From Novosphingobium sp. (GTDB lineage Bacteria > Pseudomonadota > Alphaproteobacteria > Sphingomonadales > Sphingomonadaceae): a stretch of 11,877 nt of DNA. The notes beneath the pieces were generated by a model. The model saw only the letters and a list, made by a program, of their open reading frames with translations, made no database searches and had not been told where the DNA came from. The stretch is from positions 1 to 11,877 of the forward strand of contig JAJTFU010000194.1 of NCBI GenBank assembly GCA_021299075.1, in the 5' to 3' direction. The translations under genes and the position numbers were made by a program. Positions 1-6,103 of the stretch are shown in pieces; within the stretch, counting starts at the first letter, position 1; each line of letters begins with the position of its first letter.

Positions 1-594
1 TCCGATCCTGATCATTGGCCAAATTTTGCGAGCGCCAACCACGCCGCGATCAGCACGGTCAGGGCTCTGTTCGGCGAATCGTGTCCGCAAAGCATCGCCA
101 TGGCCGAAGCCTATTCGGAGAACTTTTCCGCGATCATGCGGTTCATGCGGTCACGGCCCTTCACGCTGCAACATTCGGACTTCCATCCGAAGCAGCTGTT
201 TTTCCCGGATGCCGCTGGCGAGGGCAAGTTTGCGGTGATCGACTTCCAGTTTTCCGTCGCCGGGTCCGGCGCCACCGACATCATGCGGCTTCTGCACATG
301 GCACCGACAACAGACGTTCGGATCGGATCGCATGAACGGCTGTTCGCGCACTATCTTGCCACGCTCGCGCGGCACGGTGTCGAAGGCTACGGCTGGGATG
401 ACCTGGCAACCGACATCAAGCTGGGGGTCATGATGACGCAGCTGATCAACTTCATCGCGCTCGACCAGACCGATGTCTCGGTCCTGCAACGGGAGTGCGA
501 GGACTTCGGCCTCGACTGGCGCGATATCTGGTTGCTGCGCGGCGAGCGCATGGTGCGCGAACTCGACGTGCCCGGCTTCCTCCGCTCACTCTAG
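1..594 (+). CDS. Phosphotransferase / kinase-like protein, C-terminal part (5' end outside window)
   Basis: The frame is open from base 1, so the start codon lies upstream; TAG ends it at 592-594. The visible 197 residues carry a kinase-like catalytic loop, HSDFHPKQ (172-195), followed by VIDFQ (about 235-249). These correspond to the HxDxxxxN Brenner motif and the metal-binding Asp of the aminoglycoside phosphotransferase / choline kinase / EcKinase (CHK) superfamily. After it come GATDIMRLLHMA and a mostly helical C-terminus, as expected for the C-lobe. Such proteins transfer ATP gamma-phosphate to a small-molecule hydroxyl; the substrate cannot be read from this fragment. An internal ATG at 100 is not the true start, because residues upstream of it continue the fold. 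An oddity is Gln where Asn is usual at the end of the catalytic loop. It converges on the ars operon with a 40-base gap and has no obvious link to it. Confidence 0.75.
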   Translation, partial: SDPDHWPNFASANHAAISTVRALFGESCPQSIAMAEAYSENFSAIMRFMRSRPFTLQHSDFHPKQLFFPDAAGEGKFAVIDFQFSVAGSGATDIMRLLHMAPTTDVRIGSHERLFAHYLATLARHGVEGYGWDDLATDIKLGVMMTQLINFIALDQTDVSVLQRECEDFGLDWRDIWLLRGERMVRELDVPGFLRSL

Positions 595-595
595 C

Positions 596-638
596 CTGAT
601 CCAATCCGGTCAGCCCAACTGCTGGCGGCCCGGATCAG
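596..638. repeat. Inverted repeat between convergent genes
   Basis: CTGATCC (596-602) and GGATCAG (632-638) form perfect 7-bp arms around a 29-base loop, which holds a smaller CAGC/GCTG pairing. It sits between the stop of the kinase-like gene and the stop of aqpS and overlaps the aqpS stop codon. There is no T-run on either side, so a role as a bidirectional terminator is possible but weakly supported. Confidence 0.3.
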
Positions 639-1318
639 CTCCGTGTGCCGCCAGTCTTTTTGTCTGCTGCGAACAGCAGCTTCGCCAAATGATGCGCCGC
701 GAGTGCCCCGGCCAGTTGCGCGGCGATGAACCCGGGGACGTCGCCCGGCGCGATCCCGGCAAAACTGTCGCTGAGGCTGCGAGCAATGGTGATCGCTGGA
801 TTGGCAAAGCTGGTGGACGAAGTGAACCAGTAGCCCGCGACGATGAACAGGGCCACGGCGGTGGGCACTGCCTCTGGCTTGTGGCGCAGGGTGCCAAGGA
901 TGGTCAGCACCAGGCCGAAGGTCGCGACAAACTCGCCCAGCCACTGGCCGGGGCCGGTGCGGGCCTTGGCGGAGACTTGCAGGATGGGCAGGTCGAACAT
1001 GGCATGGGCCAGCCAGACGCCGAAGATCCCCGCGCCGATCTGCACCGCGATGACGGCCGCTGCACCCTTCCAGCAGCAGTCACCGCGCAGCCGCATCACC
1101 AGCGTCACTGCAGGGTTGAAATGTGCGCCCGAGACGGGCCCCAGCATGGTGATCAGCACATAGAGGATAGCCCCGGTCGCGAGAGTGTTGCCGAGCAGGG
1201 CCACGGCCGCGTTCCCGCCCGCCAGGCCTTCCGCCATGATGCCGGAGCCCACCACTGTAGCGAACAGGATCGCACTGCCGAGGCCCTCTGCCAGCAGTCG
1301 CTGCGCGAAGGGGCTCAC
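635..1318 (-). CDS. aqpS: Aquaglyceroporin-type arsenite channel (AqpS-like, MIP family)
   Basis: 227 residues starting at GTG 1318-1316. This start is supported by a GGAGGG Shine-Dalgarno sequence (1325-1330) six bases upstream and by a GTGA overlap with the arsC stop. Two canonical NPA half-helix motifs are visible: HFNPAV (residues 67-71, NPA 68-70) and FANPAI (171-176, NPA 173-175). With six hydrophobic stretches in two repeats, this is the MIP aquaporin fold of the inner membrane. In Sinorhizobium meliloti, AqpS is encoded in the ars operon and lets arsenite made by ArsC run out down its gradient. The position directly behind arsC suggests the same job here, and no ArsB or Acr3 pump is seen in the window. 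A general water or glycerol channel is the alternative, but operon context argues for arsenite or methylarsenite. Confidence 0.88.
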   Translation of the reverse strand: MSPFAQRLLAEGLGSAILFATVVGSGIMAEGLAGGNAAVALLGNTLATGAILYVLITMLGPVSGAHFNPAVTLVMRLRGDCCWKGAAAVIAVQIGAGIFGVWLAHAMFDLPILQVSAKARTGPGQWLGEFVATFGLVLTILGTLRHKPEAVPTAVALFIVAGYWFTSSTSFANPAITIARSLSDSFAGIAPGDVPGFIAAQLAGALAAHHLAKLLFAADKKTGGTRS

Positions 1319-1818
1319 GCTGCGCCCTCCATCGCGCCGATCCGCGCCAGTTCAGCCTGGGCGGTTTTGGCGTCGAGTGCGGCCAGATCAAGCGCGAAGA
1401 AGGCCTCGACCCGCATTGTCAGCAGCCGCCAGGTTTCGGCAAAGGCGGCATCGACAGAGGCTTCGTCACCTTCGGCATCGGCCGGATCAGGCAGGCCCCA
1501 GTGGGCGCGCAAGGGGCTGCCAGGGAACACCGGGCAGGCCTCTCCGGCGGCATTTCCGCAGACGGTAATGGCAAGATCGATCTCCGGCGCATCGGACCCG
1601 GTGAACTCGTTCCAACTTTTCGAGCGGAAGCTGGCGGGATCGAACCCTTCGCGCGTCAGCAGCCGCAACGCGCCGGGGTTAGGCACGCCCTTGGGCTTGC
1701 TCCCGGCAGAGTATGCCGCCAGCCGGCCCGCGCCGTGGCGGCGGAATAGGGCTTCGCCAAGGATCGAGCGGGCGGAATTGCCGGTGCACAGCACCAGCAC
1801 CGAACGCACCTGAACCAT
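1315..1818 (-). CDS. arsC: Arsenate reductase, thioredoxin-linked LMW-phosphatase type
   Basis: 167 residues from ATG 1818-1816. An in-frame upstream ATG at 1881 exists, but it lies inside arsI and would add a proline/arginine-rich tail ahead of the first beta strand. Near the N-terminus is the P-loop CTGNSARS (Cys11 to Ser18), the CX5R signature of low-molecular-weight tyrosine phosphatases and class-2 ArsC. Cys87 and Cys95, in TVCGNAAGEACP, match the redox pair that relays electrons to thioredoxin in Staphylococcus aureus ArsC. The catalytic Asp is likely Asp111 in LPDPA. It reduces As(V) to As(III) in the cytoplasm. The start is one base after the arsI stop with no clear Shine-Dalgarno, so translational coupling is likely; the end overlaps aqpS. 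A plain LMW tyrosine phosphatase is unlikely given the three-cysteine set. Confidence 0.9.
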   Translation of the reverse strand: MVQVRSVLVLCTGNSARSILGEALFRRHGAGRLAAYSAGSKPKGVPNPGALRLLTREGFDPASFRSKSWNEFTGSDAPEIDLAITVCGNAAGEACPVFPGSPLRAHWGLPDPADAEGDEASVDAAFAETWRLLTMRVEAFFALDLAALDAKTAQAELARIGAMEGAA

Positions 1819-1819
1819 G

Positions 1820-2290
1820 TCAGCAGCAGGCGGACTTCGGCGCCGCCATGGCCGGGGCGCAGCAGGCGTTATCGGCCGCATTCGCTGAAGTGATTGCGGC
1901 CATGTCAGGCCCCGCCCCGTATACCGTTGCCTCGCCGTGGGTCAGGAAGGCTTCCCAGACCACGCCGTCCGGATCGGCGATCCAGCTCTTTTCGCTCTTG
2001 GCATAGCAGCAGGTCGTCGCGCCTTCTTCCAGCACCGGACGGCCTGCGGCTTCGAGCCGGCCATAGACCTCGGTCAGCTCGGCCGCGTCATCGACTTGCA
2101 GGCCTAGGTGCTCGATGCCCTTAGCGGCGGTCTGGTTGTGCGAGATCGCGAAGTTGACGCGCGGATCGTCGAGCATCCACTTGGCATAGTCCGGCTTCAC
2201 CACGCTGGGCGCTTGTCCGAACAGGCCGGAATAGAACGCGATCGAGGCATCGAGGTTCTCAACCCCGACATGGACATGAAAACGCTTCAT
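1820..2290 (-). CDS. arsI: ArsI/CadI-family C-As bond lyase (VOC dioxygenase)
   Basis: 156 residues; ATG at 2290-2288 overlaps the arsR stop (ATGA) and has AAGGA (2298-2302) seven bases upstream. The fold is vicinal-oxygen-chelate (glyoxalase/extradiol type): KRFHVHVGVENLDASIAFY at the start, with likely Fe(II) ligands at the N-terminal His5 or His7, His61 (IEHLGLQV) and Glu113 (VWEAF). GATTCCYAKS carries the adjacent Cys94-Cys95 that binds trivalent organoarsenicals in ArsI. ArsI uses Fe(II) and O2 to split the C-As bond of methylarsenite and some aromatic arsenicals, giving As(III). The cadmium-inducible CadI annotation belongs to the same family. An oddity is an alanine-rich C-terminal tail with two further vicinal pairs, Cys143-Cys144 and Cys155-Cys156 at the very end. 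The product As(III) would then exit by the AqpS channel encoded downstream. Confidence 0.88.
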   Translation of the reverse strand: MKRFHVHVGVENLDASIAFYSGLFGQAPSVVKPDYAKWMLDDPRVNFAISHNQTAAKGIEHLGLQVDDAAELTEVYGRLEAAGRPVLEEGATTCCYAKSEKSWIADPDGVVWEAFLTHGEATVYGAGPDMAAITSANAADNACCAPAMAAPKSACC

Positions 2291-2616
2291 GCGACATTCC
2301 TTTCTTCAGCGGTTGCGCCGGGCGCGCAGGAGGCGCCGCCGCAGCAGTTTTCGGTGAGGTAGCCCATCAAGGCGCCCATTGCGGCATAGTCGGCCGTGTA
2401 GATGATCGAGCGGCTTTGGCGGCGCTGGGTAACCAGGCCGGCATGGCTGAGCTGGGCGAGGTGAAAGCTCATCGACGAGGCGGGCAGGCCCACGGCCTCG
2501 GCCAGCGCCCCGGCCGCCATGCCATCGGACCCGGCCTGGACCAGCAGGCGGAAGGTGGCGAGGCGGTGTTCTTGGGCCAGGGCGCCCAGGGCGCGGATTA
2601 CGGCTTCGGCTTGCAT
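2287..2616 (-). CDS. arsR: ArsR/SmtB-family arsenical-responsive repressor
   Basis: 109 residues; ATG 2616-2614 with GGAG (2623-2626) six bases upstream. It is a winged helix: AQEHRLATFRLLVQAG in the first helices, recognition region LAEAVGLPASSMSFHLAQL (about residues 38-56), then the wing RRQSRSIIYTADY. The metalloid site appears to be C-terminal, Cys91-Cys92 and Cys97 in ENCCGGASC. This resembles the C95/C96/C102 set of Acidithiobacillus ferrooxidans ArsR, not the alpha-3 ELCVCDL site of plasmid R773 ArsR. C-terminal Cys pairs are also used by methylarsenite-responsive ArsRs. It is first in the operon and so probably autoregulated through the repeats upstream; binding of trivalent arsenic would release the DNA. 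The exact inducer, As(III) or methyl-As(III), is inference. Confidence 0.9.
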   Translation of the reverse strand: MQAEAVIRALGALAQEHRLATFRLLVQAGSDGMAAGALAEAVGLPASSMSFHLAQLSHAGLVTQRRQSRSIIYTADYAAMGALMGYLTENCCGGASCAPGATAEERNVA

Positions 2617-2630
2617 CTTATACTCCGACG

Positions 2631-2672
2631 ATTCGATAAATCTCGAAATATCGAATCTATCGAACTTGTCAA
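2631..2672 (-). promoter_or_regulatory. ars operon promoter and ArsR operator
   Basis: Read on the minus strand, TTGACA (2672-2667) is a perfect -35. Sixteen bases later TATTTC (2650-2645) is a possible, poor -10. The heptamer TTCGATA occurs twice in direct orientation on the minus strand (2664-2658 and 2655-2649) and once inverted (plus strand 2632-2638). ATTCGATA (2631-2638) and TATCGAAT (2649-2656) form a perfect 8-bp inverted repeat with a 10-base spacer spanning the -10 region. This is the expected place for ArsR repression. That ArsR binds it is inferred. Confidence 0.7.
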
Positions 2673-2691
2673 GGGCAGGGTAGTCGCGGGC

Positions 2692-3384
2692 TCAATTGGT
2701 CTCGGGTAGCGAATCCAGCACGTAGCCGGCCGAGCGCACCGTACGGAGTGGATCGGGCGCGCCTTGCGCAACCAGGGCGCGGCGCAGGCGGCCAACCCAG
2801 ACGTCAACCGTCCGCTCGTCGCTGACCTCATCGTCCTTGCCGATCCGTTCGATCAGTGCGCCGCGCGAGAATACCTGGTCGGGATGTTCAAGGAAGTGGG
2901 CGAGCAGGCGCAGCTCATTGGGGCGCAGGGTCAGCAGCCGGCCCTGGTAGCGGACCTGGTGTGCGGCCGGATCGAGCACCAGTCCGCCATGGGTTAGCCG
3001 TCCGCGCGCGGCCGAGGCTGAAGCCGGCTTGGCCTCATAACTGGCCAGCCGCTCAAGCAGGCGTTCGGCATTGAGTGGGCCGACCAGGTAATCGTCAGCC
3101 CCGGCGCGCAGCGCGCGGCGCTTGTCGTCCGGCTCGGCGCTTTCCAGGACCATGGTGATATGGCTGTCGCGCGTTGCCCGCGCTTCACGCAGGGTGCGGA
3201 CCATTTCAAGGCCCGAGCGATCGGGCAGCAGCCAGTCAACAAAGCACCAGGTCAGACCCGGCGGAACCGCTTCGGGCAGGCCCGCATCAAGCGGCGCGAC
3301 CGCCAGATCGGGGCGACGCTGACGCAGCCCGCGCAGCAGCGCTGCTGGCGGTGCGGTGATCAGGACAGTGGCATGGTGAGGCAT
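2692..3384 (-). CDS. Orphan OmpR/PhoB-type response regulator with atypical receiver
   Basis: 230 residues from ATG 3384-3382. In-frame starts at GTG 3393, ATG 3423 (243 aa) and ATG 3492 (266 aa) are possible; none has a convincing Shine-Dalgarno. The first beta strand VLIT begins just after 3384, which is why I chose it. Residues 5-115 are a receiver domain with phospho-acceptor Asp50 (CFVDWLLPDRSG). The acidic pair expected after beta-1 is missing (VLITAPPA), and the conserved Lys of the KP motif is Gly102 (DDYLVGPL). Residues 128-226 are a PhoB/OmpR winged helix: LRPNELRLLAHFLEHP, ERTVDVWVGRLRRAL and RTVRSAGYVLD, very like PhoB. It therefore binds DNA, probably as a dimer on 11-bp-spaced half-sites. 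No histidine kinase is adjacent. It ends 75 bases before arsR, with the ars promoter between them, so read-through is possible but not needed. Confidence 0.8.
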   Translation of the reverse strand: MPHHATVLITAPPAALLRGLRQRRPDLAVAPLDAGLPEAVPPGLTWCFVDWLLPDRSGLEMVRTLREARATRDSHITMVLESAEPDDKRRALRAGADDYLVGPLNAERLLERLASYEAKPASASAARGRLTHGGLVLDPAAHQVRYQGRLLTLRPNELRLLAHFLEHPDQVFSRGALIERIGKDDEVSDERTVDVWVGRLRRALVAQGAPDPLRTVRSAGYVLDSLPETN

Positions 3385-3433
3385 GGCATGCACTCGCGGA
3401 ACAAGGGTCTTCGCGACAACCATGCCTCGCGCA

Positions 3434-3451
3434 CGTGACGGATTTGTGACG
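3434..3451 (-). promoter_or_regulatory. PhoB-box-like direct repeat upstream of the response regulator
   Basis: On the minus strand CGTCACA (3451-3445), four bases, then CGTCACG (3440-3434): two heptamers at an 11-bp period. This matches the architecture of PhoB boxes, 7-bp repeats of the TGTCATA/TGTCACA type separated by 4 bp. It lies 50 to 67 bases upstream of the chosen start of the regulator gene and could serve autoregulation. No good -10 element is visible after it. Confidence 0.5.
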
Positions 3452-3471
3452 TTTTGTGGGGAATTGGCGGG

Positions 3472-3500
3472 TGTCATACGGATGTCGTCCAATCGTCAAA
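3472..3500 (+). promoter_or_regulatory. Three PhoB-box-like half-sites facing the TonB receptor
   Basis: On the plus strand TGTCATA (3472-3478), TGTCGTC (3483-3489) and CGTCAAA (3494-3500) start exactly 11 bases apart. The first equals the consensus PhoB half-site; the others keep GTC at the same phase. The array lies 134 bases before the receptor ATG and faces it, and is close to but oriented away from the array at 3434-3451. It is a plausible operator for the adjacent PhoB-like regulator. A matching -10 is not evident, so promoter assignment is uncertain. Confidence 0.5.
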
Positions 3501-3587
3501 CAGCTGACCGGAAAGAGTCGCGGGCCTGCCATGGGGGCACCCTAGAGGCGGCAACGAACCGGGGGCAGGCCGAGTCGAATGACTGGC

Positions 3588-3608
3588 CGAACCTACCCGT
3601 AAGGTTCG
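3588..3608 (+). other. Small hairpin in the receptor gene leader
   Basis: CGAACCT (3588-3594) and AGGTTCG (3602-3608) form a perfect 7-bp stem with a 7-base loop, ending 12 bases before the AAGGA ribosome-binding site (3621-3625). It would fold in the mRNA leader of the receptor gene, or act as a dyad protein-binding site. It does not sequester the Shine-Dalgarno and matches no riboswitch I recognise. Confidence 0.35.
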
Positions 3609-3633
3609 CTGAAACTGACGAAGGACCCATTTC

Positions 3634-6001
3634 ATGATCCGCCCGCTGACCGGCATCACCACCTCGCTTCTCGCCCTGGCAATTGCCCAGGCCGCCCACG
3701 CCGAAACCGTTGTCACTGCCAATCGATATCGTCGTGACCGCCACAAAGCGCGAAACCAACCTCCAGGAAACGCCGATTGCGATCGCGGTGATGGGGAACG
3801 AGGAAATCAAGAAGCGTCACGTTCAGAGCCTTATCGACCTGGCCGATGGGGCGATCCCGTCCTTGCGCGTCGCCACCTTTGAAGCGCGCCAGTCGGCGCT
3901 GACGGTCGGCCTGCGCGGGATCGTGCCGGGCGATGCCAACCAGCCGGCGCGCGAACAGGGTGTCGGCGTCTATGTCGATGGCGTTTACCTGGGTCGCCAG
4001 CACGGTCTCAACACCGGCCTGCTCGATGTCGAGCGGATCGAGGTGCTGAAGGGGCCGCAGGGTACGCTGTTCGGCCGCAATACCGAAGGCGGGGCGATCA
4101 ATATTGTCTCCAAGGCGCCGACCGGTGAATTCGGCGGACGCGTTTCGGCCGGCTTTGGCAACTTCGGGGCCTACAATGGTGCGCTCCACCTCGACCTGCC
4201 GGAGATTGCCGGGATCTCGTTCAAGCTTGATGGGGGTGTCCAGCACCAGGGCCCGACTACCCGCAATCCCTTGGCGGGTGCAGCGGGCTGGAACCAGTTC
4301 CAACGCTATGGCGGCCGCGTTGCCGCGCGCTGGCGGCCGATCGACGACCTGACCGTCGACCTTGCCTTCGATATCAACCGTGATGAGAACACGCCGTTCT
4401 TCAGCCAGCTGATCAACTACAACCCCAACGGCTTCCCGGTTGCCACGCTGGCCCAAATCGCCGCCAACAACAATCGCCTGCCGGCCGGAACCATTGCCCC
4501 GCTGCCGCCGCTGGTAAAAGTCCGCGCCGACCGGGTCGATGTGGCCGACATCGGCGTCCCGCAGCTACCCAGCGTGGGCAAGACCAAGGGCTTTACCGGC
4601 ACGATCAAGTGGAAGATCGCGCCTGAGATCGAACTGCGCTCGATTACGGCCTGGCGCACAGTAAGCGACGAGCAGTGGGACAATTCCGGTGGAGCCAACC
4701 GCACTCCGGTGTTTCTGCCCAATGCCAATTTCAGCCGTTACTCGCTGGCCGGGCTGAACCAGCGCCAGTTCAGCCAGGAACTGCAGGCCGTCGGCGGATT
4801 TGGCCAGATCGACTATGTGTTCGGGCTTTACTACTTCAACGAAAAGGCCAGCGATGTGGCCCGCACGCCCAACACCAATCGCTGGAACGCGGATGGCACG
4901 GCCTTCACGATCAACGATCCGGCGGCCTACCTCAACGCAACAGTCGCCCGTGCTTCGACCGCTTTTGCCAAGAGCTATGCCGCCTATGGCCAGGCGACCT
5001 GGAATGCCACCGACACGCTCAATCTGACGCTGGGCGGGCGCTATACCAACGACAAGAAGAACGGCGCGCTGACCACGATCAATGGTGCGCCCAGCAGCCT
5101 GACCTTCAAGCAGGACAATTCGCGCTTCGATCCGCTGGCGGTGATCAACTTCCAGCCGACGCCGGACATCAACGTCTATGCCAAGTACGCCACCGGCTAC
5201 CGCGCTGGCGGGGCCAGCTCGCGCTCGCTGACCTACCGTTCGTTCGGGCCGGAATCGGTCAAGTCCTATGAAGTCGGGATCAAGTCTGAATTCCTCGATC
5301 GAAAGGTTAGACTCAATGTCGCCGGCTACCTGATGGACCGCAGCAACAGCCAGGTGGATTTCAACTTCTTCATCCCGCAGCCCAATGGCCAGGTCCGCAA
5401 CACGCTGGAAACGGTCAATGCCGAAGGGACCACCAAGATCCGCGGGATCGAGGCCGACCTGACGGTCCGCCCAGCCGAGGGCCTATCGATGGGTGTGTCC
5501 TATGCCTATACCTACTGGAAGATCCCGCCAGCGCGGAACACGGTGCAGGAAGCGCTAAACGCCACGCTGACGCCGCAGGTCACCACTCCGGTCTTCCAGG
5601 ATGTCTACATCGTCTATACGCCCAAGCACGCCTGGTCCGGCTCGATCGACTATGACGTGCCGCTGGGCAGCGGTGACATGGCGCTGAAGTTCCACCTCGA
5701 CGCGAACTATTCGGGTTCAGCCTATACCTTCGACAACGAACCGACCCGCAACGAGAAGAGCTTTATCGTCAACGGCCGGATCAGCCTGGCCGATATCCGG
5801 ATGGGTGATGCCGGTCAGACGCTGACCGTCTCGGCCTGGGCGCGCAACCTGCTCAATGAATCGCACATCTATCGCCGCTCGAACGCCAATGGCTCGCTGG
5901 TGACCGTGCTGAACAGCAACACCCAGAGCACGGTGCTGGGCGACTATGCCAACTTCAACCCGCCGCGGACCTTCGGGATCGAGGCAGTGGTGAAGTTCTA
6001 A
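3634..6001 (+). CDS. TonB-dependent outer-membrane receptor, signal peptide frameshifted from body
   Basis: ATG 3634 has AAGGA (3621-3625) eight bases upstream and opens a clear signal peptide (SLLALAIAQAAHA, cleavage expected after residue 23), continuing to TVVTAN at about 3723. That frame then turns into non-homologous sequence and ends at 3882. The receptor body is one base downstream in phase and is open from 3638 to the TAA at 5999-6001: a TonB-box-like DIVVTATK, the plug with NLQETPIAI, GVYVDGVYLGRQ and ERIEVLKGPQGTLFGRN, and a long beta barrel ending in VVKF with the usual terminal Phe. Dropping one base near 3724 would give a continuous receptor of about 788 residues. Without that, only a TTG at 3683 with no ribosome-binding site could start the body, and that product would lack a signal peptide. 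This is either a real null or phase-off allele or a sequencing error. It imports a ligand across the outer membrane with TonB-ExbBD; the substrate is unknown. The PhoB-like boxes upstream hint at regulation by the neighbouring regulator. Confidence 0.88.
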
Positions 6002-6027
6002 GCCTTTACCGATCCTCCCTGACTAGC

Positions 6028-6061
6028 GGGGCGGGGGACTGCGGTCTCCCGCCCCTTTTTT
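6028..6061 (+). terminator. Strong intrinsic terminator after the TonB receptor
   Basis: A 12-bp stem, GGGGCGGGGGAC (6028-6039) with GTCTCCCGCCCC (6044-6055), has one G-T wobble, a TGCG tetraloop and a run of six T (6056-6061). It begins 26 bases after the receptor stop. It insulates the receptor gene from the TetR operon, whose -35 starts eight bases later. Confidence 0.92.
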
Positions 6062-6068
6062 GCTTGGC

Positions 6069-6097
6069 TTGATAATAACTGACTAGTCAGTTATAAA
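6069..6097 (+). promoter_or_regulatory. Promoter of the TetR-ABC operon
   Basis: TTGATA (6069-6074) and TATAAA (6092-6097) each match the sigma-70-type consensus in five of six positions and are separated by the optimal 17 bases. The expected transcription start, about seven bases after the -10, falls at about 6104, which is the first base of the TetR GTG codon. No Shine-Dalgarno fits between. The mRNA is therefore predicted to be leaderless. Confidence 0.75.
6075..6094. promoter_or_regulatory. Perfect 20-bp palindromic TetR operator
   Basis: ATAACTGACTAGTCAGTTAT is identical to its reverse complement over all 20 bases, centred on CTAG at 6083-6086. It fills the spacer between the -35 and -10 and covers the first bases of the -10. 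This is the classic position and size for an autoregulatory TetR-family operator, so binding would block RNA polymerase. That the adjacent TetR binds it is inference from position. Confidence 0.85.
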
Positions 6098-6103
6098 CGA
6101 TTC

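Noticed and set aside
473..1813. Long plus-strand open frame of 446 codons across aqpS and arsC
   Set aside because: It is antisense to two well-recognised genes, has low-complexity Arg/Ala/Gly-rich composition without domains, and begins inside the kinase-like gene. It is a GC-rich shadow frame.
1819..1881. Longer ArsC start at 1881
   Set aside because: The extra 21 residues (Pro/Arg-rich) precede the first beta strand and lie inside arsI; ATG 1818 one base after the arsI stop is the normal coupled start.
3588..3608. Leader hairpin as a riboswitch
   Set aside because: One 7-bp stem without conserved aptamer elements is too simple, and it leaves the ribosome-binding site free. It is kept only as a small hairpin.
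3683..3724. TTG at 3683 as the real start of the TonB receptor
   Set aside because: There is no Shine-Dalgarno, the resulting N-terminus (MPRPPTPKPLSLP) is not a signal peptide, and a proper signal peptide with a good ribosome-binding site exists one frame away at 3634.
3713..4456. Minus-strand open frame within the TonB receptor
   Set aside because: It is antisense to the conserved plug domain, with no ribosome-binding site and no recognisable motif.
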